Assembly (NCBI GenBank): GCA_965194515.1
Contig: OZ239146.1
Coordinates: forward strand, 1,798,001 to 1,862,000
Reading direction: 5' to 3'
Length of the DNA stretch: 64,000 bases
Source: Acidimicrobilacustris europaeus
GTDB lineage: Bacteria > Actinomycetota > Acidimicrobiia > Acidimicrobiales > Acidimicrobilacustridaceae
Shown here piece after piece: positions 17,199 to 25,261 of the stretch. Position 1 is the first letter of the stretch. Each line of letters begins with the position of its first letter. Under the pieces are notes generated by a model, which was not told the origin of the DNA, ran no database searches, and worked only from the letters and a program-made list of their open reading frames with translations. The translations under genes were made by a program, and so were the position numbers.

Positions 17199-18515
17199 CT
17201 AGGCCGAGCAGGCCTGGATCACGGCTGCAGCGAGGTTGTCGGCTGCGTCCTCGGCCTGCACCAAAGTGGGCGCTTCCACCATGACCCGCACAAGGGGTTC
17301 GGTCCCGCTGAGTCGAATTAACACTCGACCCCGAGCCCCTAACGATTGTTCGACCGCAGCGATCTCACCAGCAATGGCTTCAGCAATGTCGTCACGACGA
17401 TGTTCGAGGCGGACATTGCGCAATACCTGAGGGAGTCGATCCATGACCTCTCCAGCCAAGGTCGACAGCGGGGTTTGGGTGCGACCAACAAGGTCGACCA
17501 ACTGCACACCGGAAAGAACACCGTCTCCCGTGGTTGCCCGATCAGCGAAGACGATATGGCCGGACTGTTCGCCACCGAGCGAACTTGAAGTGCGAGCGAG
17601 CGCCTCAAGAACATGACGATCACCCACCGGCGTCTCGACAACTTCAATGCCCTGCTCGTCCATCGCTAAACGAAAACCAAGGTTCGACATCACTGTGACA
17701 ACGACGCGATTACCCGCGAGCTCGCCACGATCGTGAAGATCGCGAGCGAACAGTGCAATAAGTTGATCGCCGTCGACCAGTTCGCCCCTCTCGTCAACAG
17801 CAAGAAGACGATCGGCGTCGCCGTCGAACGCAAGACCAAGTGCAGCCCCGCTTGCAACTACCGCCCGCTGCAGGTCTTCCGGATGCGTCGACCCACAGGC
17901 ATCGTTGATGTTTCGGCCATCGGGCTGCGCGTGCAGCACGTCAACCTCGAGGCCGAGACCACGAAAGATTCCAGGTGCAACCGATGACGCCGCACCGTTC
18001 GCACAGTCGATCACGATACGCATCGGAGTCACGGCAACAACCGACGATGCCACTGCGTCGCACCATTCGGCGACGGCGCCCGTATCGGTGTTGCTATCGA
18101 GTGAAAGTTCGAACTCGACACCCGCAACAACCAACGCGTCGAGCGCATTCTCGAGCTCAGCTTCAAGTTCATCAGACAACTTGCGGCCGCCAGCAGCAAA
18201 GAACTTGATGCCGTTATCGGACCACGGATTATGCGATGCAGAGATCACCGCTCCTGGAACGCCACGTTGTGCGCAGACCCACGCGACCGCTGGCGTTGGA
18301 ACAACTCCCAGGCTCAACGGTTGCGCGCCACCAAGGATCAATCCAGTTCCAAGCGCGCGTTCAAGACGCTCTCCCGATTCACGGGTATCGCGACCGATGA
18401 CGAATGCAGATGTTCCAAGAACCTGCGCAGCTGCCTGCCCTAACGCGACAACAAGCGCGTCAGTGAACTCAGATGCGGGGCCGCGAACGCCGTCGGTTCC
18501 GAATCGGAGGGTCAT
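17199..18515 (-). CDS. glmM: Phosphoglucosamine mutase
   Basis: 438 residues, interconverts glucosamine-6-phosphate and glucosamine-1-phosphate on the path to UDP-GlcNAc. The four alpha-D-phosphohexomutase motifs are present: the active-site Ser in ISASHNPWSDNGIK, metal-binding DGDADR, sugar-binding GGEQSGH and phosphate-binding RLSGTEPLVRV. The N-terminus RFGTDGVRG is the GlmM signature. It lies directly upstream of glmS, so consecutive steps of the same pathway are transcribed together. Confidence 0.97.
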   Translation of the reverse strand: MTLRFGTDGVRGPASEFTDALVVALGQAAAQVLGTSAFVIGRDTRESGERLERALGTGLILGGAQPLSLGVVPTPAVAWVCAQRGVPGAVISASHNPWSDNGIKFFAAGGRKLSDELEAELENALDALVVAGVEFELSLDSNTDTGAVAEWCDAVASSVVAVTPMRIVIDCANGAASSVAPGIFRGLGLEVDVLHAQPDGRNINDACGSTHPEDLQRAVVASGAALGLAFDGDADRLLAVDERGELVDGDQLIALFARDLHDRGELAGNRVVVTVMSNLGFRLAMDEQGIEVVETPVGDRHVLEALARTSSSLGGEQSGHIVFADRATTGDGVLSGVQLVDLVGRTQTPLSTLAGEVMDRLPQVLRNVRLEHRRDDIAEAIAGEIAAVEQSLGARGRVLIRLSGTEPLVRVMVEAPTLVQAEDAADNLAAAVIQACSA

Positions 18516-18561
18516 GAGTTAGAAGCAAACGAACTCGCCGACAAAAGCGAGAACGATTGAC

Positions 18562-18954
18562 TTAGCGCTTCGAGTACTGCGGAGCCTTACGAGCCTTCTT
18601 GAGGCCGTACTTCTTCGATTCCTTCTTACGATCATCGCGAGTAAGGAATCCGGCCTTCTTGAGTTCGCCACGCAGTTCTGGATCGAGTTCGATAAGTGCA
18701 CGGGCAATGCCATGACGAAGTGCGCCGGCCTGGCCGGACACGCCGCCACCGTCGATGTTGCACACGATGTCGTAGACCTCGTCGGTGCTCGTAAGACGAA
18801 GCGGTTCGGTGAGGATCATGCGATGCGTTTCGGACGGGAAGTAGTCAGCGACCGGACGCTTGTTCACAGTGATGGTGCCTGAGCCGGGACGAAGCATGAC
18901 GCGTGCAACTGCACGCTTACGACGACCGGTTGACTGAACGAGGGGGTTCGACAT
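18562..18954 (-). CDS. rpsI: 30S ribosomal protein S9
   Basis: 130 residues. Typical S9: GRRKRAVARVMLRPGSGTITVN at the start, GGGVSGQAGALRHGIARAL in the middle, and the basic tail KARKAPQYSKR that reaches the P-site tRNA. Second gene after rplM, 17 bases downstream, the near-universal L13-S9 pair. Confidence 0.98.
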   Translation of the reverse strand: MSNPLVQSTGRRKRAVARVMLRPGSGTITVNKRPVADYFPSETHRMILTEPLRLTSTDEVYDIVCNIDGGGVSGQAGALRHGIARALIELDPELRGELKKAGFLTRDDRKKESKKYGLKKARKAPQYSKR

Positions 18955-18971
18955 TGTCTGTTCCTTGCCGC

Positions 18972-19418
18972 TCAGCGAGCCTTGGCGTGGGCGAATTCGA
19001 TGGTCTTCGGATCTTGGGCAGCGTGATTGTGCACCGGACCGGCGTAGACCTTGAGCTTCTTGATCATCTGACGACCAAGACGGTTCTTAGGGATCATGCC
19101 GCGAACAGCGCGACGCACTGCTTCTTCGGGCTTCTCCGCGATCAACTGACCGTAGGTCTTTGTGCGGAGACCACCCGGGTAACCGGAGTGGCGATGCACG
19201 AGCGTCTTTTCGCCCTTGTTCGACGTGAGCACGACCTTGTCGGCGTTAATCACGATGACGTGATCGCCAGTGTCGATGTGTGGGGTGTAGGTCGGCTTGT
19301 GCTTGCCGCGAAGAATGGTTGCAACCTCAGTGGCGAGACGACCGAGGACCATGCCTTCGGCGTCGACGACGAACCACTCTCGCTGAATTTCACTGACCTT
19401 GGGGGTGTAGGTGCGCAT
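18972..19418 (-). CDS. rplM: 50S ribosomal protein L13
   Basis: 148 residues. REWFVVDAEGMVLGRLATEVA, HKPTYTPHIDTGDHVIVINA and GMIPKNRLGRQMIKKLKVY are L13 signatures. First gene of the L13-S9 operon; the leader upstream contains a promoter-like sequence and a small tetraloop hairpin (separate entries). Confidence 0.98.
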   Translation of the reverse strand: MRTYTPKVSEIQREWFVVDAEGMVLGRLATEVATILRGKHKPTYTPHIDTGDHVIVINADKVVLTSNKGEKTLVHRHSGYPGGLRTKTYGQLIAEKPEEAVRRAVRGMIPKNRLGRQMIKKLKVYAGPVHNHAAQDPKTIEFAHAKAR

Positions 19419-19440
19419 GGCGCAGCCCTTCTGCTTGGGT

Positions 19441-19454
19441 CCACCCGAAGGTGG
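19441..19454 (-). promoter_or_regulatory. Small UUCG hairpin in the rplM leader
   Basis: Minus strand CCACC-TTCG-GGTGG, a stable 5-bp UUCG tetraloop stem ending 22 bases before the rplM start, where it could affect translation initiation. It might be part of an autoregulatory L13 leader; that role is inference. Confidence 0.4.
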
Positions 19455-19509
19455 CTGTCGAACAAAGTCCAGTGTCGGCAGGGAAACTGCGCACCGGAGC
19501 GGAGGAGAG

Positions 19510-19539
19510 AGCCTACGGGTAGGCCCCGAACCAAGGCAA
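19510..19539 (-). promoter_or_regulatory. Predicted promoter of rplM-rpsI
   Basis: Minus strand TTGCCT (19539-19534), an 18-base spacer and TAGGCT (19515-19510), which fits TTGnnn/TAnnnT. It is in the gap between the truA stop and the rplM start and implies a leader of about 85 bases. Confidence 0.5.
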
Positions 19540-19571
19540 CTCTGCCCAATTGGGCCGATTCGCCAGTGATT

Positions 19572-20438
19572 TCAGTAGCCAACTTCCCAGAGGCACAGCC
19601 CCTGTGGAGGGGCGACTCCCCCGGCAGCGGAACGGTCTTCCGCCCGGATAATCCCGGCCATTTCGCCAGGGCGACGGAAACCTCGGCCCATCTCGACCAT
19701 CGTTCCCACAATGGACCGGACCATCTGATGGCAATAGGAAGAAGCTCGGATATCGAACCGGAGGATCCCGTCACCGAGTTCGTGCCATGAGGCATCGTGG
19801 ACTCGGCGCATAAGCGACGGCTCGAAGCCCGTCACCGGGTTGGGCTTAGGTCGGCGACAAAAGCTCGAGAAATTGTGAAGGCCATAGAGCGCGTCACACG
19901 CGAGGCGAAGCGCGTGAATGTCGAGGTCTTGCGGCACCCACCACGAGGTCGCGGCCAGGAACGGATCAGGAATCGGGCGATTCACGATGGTGTAGCGATA
20001 CGAACGCCACAGCGCGGAAAAGCGCGCATCGAAATCGGCAGCAGCGAGTTGCGCATCGCGCACAACAATCCCCGGAACGCATTGTCGATTGATCGATCGT
20101 GCAAGTCGTGCCGGTGAACCCTTCCCCGATGCAACAAGGTCGGTATCGACATCAAATGAGATCACTTGGCCCCATCCGTGCACACCTGCATCGGTACGAC
20201 CAGCAATCGACAACACAACCGGGTGTCCGACGCAGCGTTCAATTTCCGTACGAATTGTGCGCGCCACGGATTCGACGCCGTCGTTTTCCGCCATGCCCCG
20301 AAACTTCGAACCGTCGTAGGCGATGGTCATGCGCAATCTTGTGAATCCTGCGGCTGGCGCGGGAACGTCAACAACTGCGCGTTCTGCGTTCGGACGCGAC
20401 TCGACCGACCACAGTGGGTCGGTCGAGATCACGTTCAT
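19572..20438 (-). CDS. truA: tRNA pseudouridine(38-40) synthase TruA
   Basis: 288 residues, isomerises uridines 38-40 in the tRNA anticodon stem. The catalytic Asp is in GRTDAGVHGWGQV; RLRMTIAYDGSKFRG near the start and the C-terminal MVRSIVGTMVEMGRG are standard. About 35 residues precede the core; an internal ATG (MTIAYDG) would remove them, so the start is not certain. It follows rplQ by 26 bases, the usual actinobacterial order rpoA-rplQ-truA-rplM. Confidence 0.95.
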   Translation of the reverse strand: MNVISTDPLWSVESRPNAERAVVDVPAPAAGFTRLRMTIAYDGSKFRGMAENDGVESVARTIRTEIERCVGHPVVLSIAGRTDAGVHGWGQVISFDVDTDLVASGKGSPARLARSINRQCVPGIVVRDAQLAAADFDARFSALWRSYRYTIVNRPIPDPFLAATSWWVPQDLDIHALRLACDALYGLHNFSSFCRRPKPNPVTGFEPSLMRRVHDASWHELGDGILRFDIRASSYCHQMVRSIVGTMVEMGRGFRRPGEMAGIIRAEDRSAAGGVAPPQGLCLWEVGY

Positions 20439-20464
20439 AACAGTCCGATCCGGACGAAGACGAT

Positions 20465-20818
20465 TCAGACGAGTTCGATACGAGCCATCGACGCATTGTC
20501 GCCTTGGCGCGGTCCGAGCTTGAGGATGCGGATGTAACCACCCGGGCGTCCTTCATAACGCGGTGCGATGTCGGAGAACAGCTTGGAGGCCATTTCCTTA
20601 TCGCCCATGAATGACACGACCTGACGGTGGCGATGAACGCCACCCTTCTTGGCCTTCGTGATGAGCTTTTCTGCGATCGGACGAAGTGCCTTTGCCTTCG
20701 CCTCGGTGGTGACAATCCCCTCGGCAGCAAACAACGATGCTGCGAGATTGGCCATCATGAGACGTTGGTGAGAGGCGCTGCCGCCGAATCGCTTCGACTT
20801 GCGTGGAGTTCCTGGCAT
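20465..20818 (-). CDS. rplQ: 50S ribosomal protein L17
   Basis: 117 residues. Starts PGTPRKSKRFGGSASHQRLMMANLA and ends in GPRQGDNASMARIELV, both standard. It directly follows rpoA (6-base gap) as last ribosomal gene of the alpha operon. Confidence 0.98.
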   Translation of the reverse strand: MPGTPRKSKRFGGSASHQRLMMANLAASLFAAEGIVTTEAKAKALRPIAEKLITKAKKGGVHRHRQVVSFMGDKEMASKLFSDIAPRYEGRPGGYIRILKLGPRQGDNASMARIELV

Positions 20819-20824
20819 GGTGGA

Positions 20825-21763
20825 TCAGTCCCGGTTCTTGAGCGACAAACCGCGCTCGTCAAGTTTCAGAATGACCTCATCAAGCGACTTCTGACCGAAG
20901 TTGGTCACCGCAAGAAGATCGTCCTCAGACTTGAGGAGAAGCTCACCAACGGTGTTGACCTGGGCCCGCTTGAGGCAGTTACGGGGACGCTCAGAAAGAT
21001 CGAGGTCCTCGATGAGGAGGTCGAGATCGGGTGAGCCGGCATGCGTAATGCTGACCTCGCCGAGTTCAAGACCCTGCGGCTCGTCGCTCATCTCAGCCAC
21101 AAGGCCGACAAGCGACTGAAGTGTTGCACCAGCTGATGCAAGAGCTTCACGAGCGGTGAGTGATCCGTCGGTCTCGATGTCGAGAACCAGACGGTCGAAC
21201 TCGGTTGACTGCTCGACGCGAGTCGGCTCGACCGAGAAGGTCACACGACGCACTGGCGAGAAGATCGAATCAACCGGAATCACACCAATGGTGTTGGTTG
21301 ACTTGTTTCGTTCCGCCGACACGTAGCCGCGACCCTTTTCGACGGTGACGTCGAGAGCGAGTCGACCCGACTCGTTGATCGTCGCGATGCGAAGTTCAGG
21401 GTTGAGAATCTCAACATCGGAGGTCGTGACGATGTCACCTGCGGTGACCTCGGCTGGACCCTTGACGTCGATACGAAGGGTCACAGCTTCGTCACTGTGA
21501 ACCCGAAGGACGAGGTCCTTGAGGTTCAAAATGACGTCGGTGACGTCTTCGGTAACACCCTTGATGGTGTCGAATTCATGGAGAGCCTCGTCGAACCGCA
21601 CCTGAGTGACGGCTGCGCCGGGGATTGATGAGAGAAGGGTGCGGCGCAGTGAGTTGCCGAGCGTGTGGCCGAAGCCAGGCTCCAGCGGTCCCACCGCGAA
21701 CAACTGACGATCGCCATCGGCGTCGCCAAGCGCTTCAACCTTCGGTCGCTGCATAACCAGCAT
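20825..21763 (-). CDS. rpoA: DNA-directed RNA polymerase alpha subunit
   Basis: 312 residues. The N-terminal domain that dimerises and holds beta/beta' includes EPGFGHTLGNSLRRTLLSS and KGRGYV; the C-terminal domain that binds UP elements and activators includes LIEDLDLSERPRNCLKRAQVNTVGELL and FGQKSLDEVILKL. Start ATG at 21763 behind AGGTAGGAACAA. Length is normal for the phylum or slightly short. Confidence 0.98.
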   Translation of the reverse strand: MLVMQRPKVEALGDADGDRQLFAVGPLEPGFGHTLGNSLRRTLLSSIPGAAVTQVRFDEALHEFDTIKGVTEDVTDVILNLKDLVLRVHSDEAVTLRIDVKGPAEVTAGDIVTTSDVEILNPELRIATINESGRLALDVTVEKGRGYVSAERNKSTNTIGVIPVDSIFSPVRRVTFSVEPTRVEQSTEFDRLVLDIETDGSLTAREALASAGATLQSLVGLVAEMSDEPQGLELGEVSITHAGSPDLDLLIEDLDLSERPRNCLKRAQVNTVGELLLKSEDDLLAVTNFGQKSLDEVILKLDERGLSLKNRD

Positions 21764-21845
21764 TTGTTCCTACCTCGGTTCCGTACGTTCGATTTCGTGA
21801 ACTTGCACAAGACATGACCGACGGCGTCGGCCAGGCCTCTGGCAC

Positions 21846-22463
21846 TTACTTGGAATAGAGCTCGACGATGAGCTGCTCGCGCACCGGCACGTCGATCTGA
21901 TCGCGATGGGGAGCCGCGAGGACAGTGACACTGAAGCCACCATCGCCAGCTTCGAGCCACGCCGGAGGCGTGCGATCGAGAACTTCACGGTTCCATTGGA
22001 TAACGACCAGTTCGCGTGTCTTGTCGCGAAGGGTGATGATGTCGCCCTTGCGAACGCGATAGCTCGGGATGTCTACGCGCTTGCCGTTGACATTGATGTG
22101 TCCGTGGCCAACAAACTGACGAGCCTGCGGACGAGTCGCTGCCCAACCGGAGCGGTACACGACATTGTCGAGACGCAACTCGAGGAACCGGAGCATGTTC
22201 TCGCCGGTCACACCCTCGCGACGGTTCGCTTCCTCGTAGAGGTTGCGGAACTGCTTCTCGGAAAGGCCGTAGGTGAAACGCGCCTTCTGCTTTTCCTGCA
22301 TCTGGAGCAGGTACTCGCTGGGGTTGCCACGACGACGCGTACGTCCGTGCTCACCTGGCGGGTATGGGCGCTTCTCGAGGGCAACGGTTTCGCCCTTGGT
22401 GCCAAAGATGTTGGTGCCGAGGCGACGCGAAACGCGTGCCTTGGGTCCGGTATAACGAGCCAT
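21846..22463 (-). CDS. rpsD: 30S ribosomal protein S4
   Basis: 205 residues from ATG 22463 (ARYTGPKARVSRRLGTNIFG). It lacks the N-terminal zinc cysteines of some S4 proteins. The S4 RNA-binding domain is LELRLDNVVYRSGWAATRPQARQFVGHGH, followed by the PSYRVRKGD segment. The in-frame extension upstream is rpsK read-through. Two bases separate it from the rpsK stop. Confidence 0.98.
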   Translation of the reverse strand: MARYTGPKARVSRRLGTNIFGTKGETVALEKRPYPPGEHGRTRRRGNPSEYLLQMQEKQKARFTYGLSEKQFRNLYEEANRREGVTGENMLRFLELRLDNVVYRSGWAATRPQARQFVGHGHINVNGKRVDIPSYRVRKGDIITLRDKTRELVVIQWNREVLDRTPPAWLEAGDGGFSVTVLAAPHRDQIDVPVREQLIVELYSK

Positions 22464-22465
22464 GT

Positions 22466-22864
22466 TCAGACCCTCCGACGCTTGGGCTGACGGCAACCGT
22501 TGTGCGGAACAGGAGTGACATCCTTGATTCCGGTGACTTCGATGCCTGCGCTCTGGAGGCTACGGATTGCGGTTTCGCGACCCGAGCCTGGACCCTTGAC
22601 GAGCACGTCGACCTTGCGGACTCCGTGTTCCATCGCGCGCTTTGCACACTGCTCAGCGGCCATCTGCGCCGCGAACGGCGTCGACTTACGCGAACCCTTG
22701 AAGCCGACATTTCCGGCTGAGGCCCACGACAGGATGTTGCCGTCCTGGTCGGAGATGCTGACGATGGTGTTGTTGAACGAGCTCTTGATGTGAGCCACGC
22801 CATGAGTGACGTGCTTGCGTTCTTTCTTGCGGGGCCGACGGCCACCACTTGCTGGCTTTGCCAT
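22466..22864 (-). CDS. rpsK: 30S ribosomal protein S11
   Basis: 132 residues from ATG 22864, which overlaps the rpsM stop (TGATG). HIKSSFNNTIVSISDQDGN, GNVGFKGSRKSTPFAAQ and the C-terminal PVPHNGCRQPKRRRV are S11 signatures. Platform protein of the 30S subunit, translationally coupled to rpsM. Confidence 0.98.
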   Translation of the reverse strand: MAKPASGGRRPRKKERKHVTHGVAHIKSSFNNTIVSISDQDGNILSWASAGNVGFKGSRKSTPFAAQMAAEQCAKRAMEHGVRKVDVLVKGPGSGRETAIRSLQSAGIEVTGIKDVTPVPHNGCRQPKRRRV

Positions 22865-23241
22865 CAGCGCGCCACCTTCTTCTTGCCGGCAACGGTCTTC
22901 TTGGGACCCTTGCGAGTACGTGCGTTGGTGTGAGTGCGCTGACCGCGAACGGGAAGACCGCGGCGGTGACGCAGACCCTGGTAACAACCGATTTCCATCT
23001 TGCGGCGGATGTCTTGATCGACATCGCGACGCAGATCGCCTTCAACCTTCAGGCTTGCATCGATGTAGCCACGAATCTTGTTGACCTCTTCATCGGTGAG
23101 GTCGCGAACTCGAGTGCTGGGATTGATCTCGGTGGCTTCACAGATCTGCTTCGCGATCGTGTTACCGATTCCGTAGATGTAGGTAAGGCTGATTTCCAGG
23201 CGCTTTTCACGCGGGATATCAACACCGGAGATACGTGCCAT
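22864..23241 (-). CDS. rpsM: 30S ribosomal protein S13
   Basis: 125 residues. RISGVDIPREKRLEISLTYIYGIG, RDLTDEEVNKIR and GLPVRGQRTHTNARTRKG are diagnostic. The Lys/Arg-rich tail (KKTVAGKKKVAR) reaches the P-site. Three bases separate it from rpmJ. Confidence 0.98.
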   Translation of the reverse strand: MARISGVDIPREKRLEISLTYIYGIGNTIAKQICEATEINPSTRVRDLTDEEVNKIRGYIDASLKVEGDLRRDVDQDIRRKMEIGCYQGLRHRRGLPVRGQRTHTNARTRKGPKKTVAGKKKVAR

Positions 23242-23244
23242 GGA

Positions 23245-23358
23245 TCAGCCCTGCCGTTGCTTGTGACGAGGGTTTTCACAAATGACCTGCACGCGACCAT
23301 GGCGGCGGATCACTTTGCACTTCTCACAGATCTTCTTGACGCTTGGGCGTACTTTCAC
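23245..23358 (-). CDS. rpmJ: 50S ribosomal protein L36
   Basis: 37 residues from a GTG at 23358 behind AAAGGAAC: KVRPSVKKICEKCKVIRRHG, then RVQVICENPRHKQRQG. It is the zinc-binding (C+) form, with CEKC, a later Cys and a His as ligands. It lies between infA (124 bases upstream) and rpsM (3 bases downstream), the classical infA-rpmJ-rpsM order. Confidence 0.97.
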   Translation of the reverse strand: MKVRPSVKKICEKCKVIRRHGRVQVICENPRHKQRQG

Positions 23359-23482
23359 TGCGTTTGTTCCTTTCGCCCGGACTCTGCCGGGAACATCGGA
23401 GCGAAGTTGTCGGCCGAAGCCAAACCCCTCCGATGGGCCTGATCCTTGTGATCAGACACTCGCTTGTGTTCGGTTGTGGGTA

Positions 23483-23707
23483 TTACTTGTACCGATAGGT
23501 GATCCGACCACGAGTCAGGTCGTACGGTGTCAGCTCAACTTGGACGCGATCACCGGGGAGAATACGGATGTAATGCATCCGCATCTTTCCGGAGATGTGG
23601 GCCAACACTTTGTGGCCGTTTTCGAGTTCGACGCGGAACATTGCGTTCGGCAGCGGCTCGGTGACCGTTCCTTCCAGAACGATCGCGTCTTCTTTGGGCT
23701 TAGCCAG
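23483..23707 (-). CDS. infA: Translation initiation factor IF-1, apparent CTG start
   Basis: 74 residues matching IF-1 end to end: AKPKEDAIVLEGTVTEPLPN, then AMFRVELENGHKVLAHISGK, MRMHYIRILPGDRV and a C-terminal TPYDLTRGRITYRYK. IF-1 binds the 30S A site and helps IF-2 and IF-3. No ATG, GTG or TTG lies in frame upstream of the conserved Ala2; the codon in the first position is CTG at 23707, preceded by AGGAG with 8 intervening bases. A CTG start is therefore the simplest reading. The first internal ATG would delete the N-terminal third of the OB fold. Confidence 0.93.
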   Translation of the reverse strand: MAKPKEDAIVLEGTVTEPLPNAMFRVELENGHKVLAHISGKMRMHYIRILPGDRVQVELTPYDLTRGRITYRYK

Positions 23708-23790
23708 GACACTGACTCCTGTGTGATGGATCTGAAAACCCCTGCTCAGGACCGCGCAAAGGCGGGATCCCGGACGAGGGCGGACTGAAG

Positions 23791-23820
23791 ACCCTACCGG
23801 TCAGGCCCGCTGGCTCCAAA
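23791..23820 (-). promoter_or_regulatory. Possible promoter upstream of infA
   Basis: Minus strand TTTGGA (23820-23815), 18 bases, TAGGGT (23796-23791), in the 141-base gap between map and infA. It would give infA and the alpha operon a start independent of the spc operon. The match is moderate. Confidence 0.35.
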
Positions 23821-23848
23821 TGCGCCAAATCCTGTGTTAGGGGGGTGG

Positions 23849-24592
23849 TCAAAGACGCGTCAAAATTTCCGGCCCATTGGGGCCAATAGCGATGGTGTGT
23901 TCGGCATGGGCGGCCCAAGATCCGTCGGCGGAAAGAACCGTCCAGCCGTCCTCGGTCAGGAAGGTTTCGCAGTCCCCGATGGTCACCATGGGCTCGACCG
24001 CCAAGGTCATGCCCGCCTTGAGCTTTCCGCCCTTACCCGCCACTCCGTAATTGGGGACTTCAGGTGATTCGTGCATCGCTCGGCCGATGCCATGGCCCAC
24101 ATAGTCCCGAACCACCGAGAACCCGGCGGCCTCGACCACTGCCTGCACCGCAGCGCCAATGTCACCGAGTGTGTTGCCCTCCACCATGGCGGCGATGCCG
24201 GCGGCCAGCGAGGCCTCGGTCACCGAAATGAGTTTGGCCGCTTCGGCGGAGATCTCCCCCACCCCTGTCGTGAACGCAGCGTCACCGTGCCACCCCTCGA
24301 CCACGGCGCCGCAGTCGACCGAAATGATGTCGCCTTCGTTGAGTACGACAGCGCCAGGGATGCCATGGACAATGACATCGTTCGGTGACGCGCAGATCAC
24401 CGCTGGGAAGCCGTGGTAACCGAGAAAGTTGGAGGTCGCTCCCCTGTTGTCGATCACCTTGCGTCCGATCGCATCAAGGTCAGCGGTCGTAACGCCAGGA
24501 CGAATCGCGGCGCGAATCTTTTCGTGCATCTCTGCAACAACGCGACCAGCCGCGCGCATGTGGCGAAGTTCTTCTTTCGAACGAGCTTTCAT
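23849..24592 (-). CDS. map: Methionine aminopeptidase
   Basis: 247 residues, removes the initiator Met. The five metal ligands of type I MetAP are visible: Asp in SVDCGAVVEGWHGD (two Asp), His in VGHGIGRAMHE, Glu in AVEPMVT and Glu in AEHTIAI. No N-terminal SH3-linker extension. It follows adk by 21 bases; secY-adk-map is the usual end of the spc operon in actinobacteria. Confidence 0.97.
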   Translation of the reverse strand: MKARSKEELRHMRAAGRVVAEMHEKIRAAIRPGVTTADLDAIGRKVIDNRGATSNFLGYHGFPAVICASPNDVIVHGIPGAVVLNEGDIISVDCGAVVEGWHGDAAFTTGVGEISAEAAKLISVTEASLAAGIAAMVEGNTLGDIGAAVQAVVEAAGFSVVRDYVGHGIGRAMHESPEVPNYGVAGKGGKLKAGMTLAVEPMVTIGDCETFLTEDGWTVLSADGSWAAHAEHTIAIGPNGPEILTRL

Positions 24593-24613
24593 GTTCGTTC
24601 GGCTTCGCGATTT

Positions 24614-25261
24614 CTATTTCGGGAGTTGCGCGTCGATCGCGCTCAGAAGACGAGCAAAAACCTCGTCGGGCGAGCCGATCCCGTCGACCTTCACCAACAG
24701 ACCTGATGCTTCATAAAAGTCAATGGTTGGTTGGGTTTCTGTGTTGTATGCCGCAAGTCGCTTAGCGATTGATTCGGACGTGTCATCAGCGCGCTGTTCG
24801 ACATCGCCGCCACACTTGTCACACACCCACTGCGTGGAGGGCGGTGCAGCGACAGAGTAGATGGCTCCGCACTTCGAACACACTCGGCGAGAGGAGATGC
24901 GTTCGAGCACGACCTTTTCAGCGACAACAAGATCGATTGCAACATCGATAGTTGCAAACTTGGACATGCCTTCTGCTTGCACAACAGTGCGCGGAAAACC
25001 ATCGAGAAGAAAACCGTTTGCCTGCACATCGGCTTCGGCGAGTCGTTCTTCAACGACGCCGAGAATGATCTCGTCAGATACAAGACCGCCGGCATCCATC
25101 ACTGTCTTGGCCTCGACACCAAGCGGAGTGCCGGCAGCAACAGCAGCACGCAACATGTCTCCGGTAGAGATATGTGGGGCGTTGTAATGCGCCGAAAGCC
25201 GCTCGGACTGTGTGCCCTTGCCCGCTCCCTGCCGTCCGAAGATAAGCAGACGAGCAGTCAT
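24614..25261 (-). CDS. adk: Adenylate kinase
   Basis: 215 residues, catalyses ATP + AMP to 2 ADP. Walker A GRQGAGKGT is at 9-17, the AMP-binding STGDMLRAA and the DGFPRT motif follow. The LID domain is long and zinc-binding, with CSKC and CDKC pairs, unlike the short LID of many high-GC actinobacteria. The ATG overlaps the secY stop (TAATG). Confidence 0.97.
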   Translation of the reverse strand: MTARLLIFGRQGAGKGTQSERLSAHYNAPHISTGDMLRAAVAAGTPLGVEAKTVMDAGGLVSDEIILGVVEERLAEADVQANGFLLDGFPRTVVQAEGMSKFATIDVAIDLVVAEKVVLERISSRRVCSKCGAIYSVAAPPSTQWVCDKCGGDVEQRADDTSESIAKRLAAYNTETQPTIDFYEASGLLVKVDGIGSPDEVFARLLSAIDAQLPK

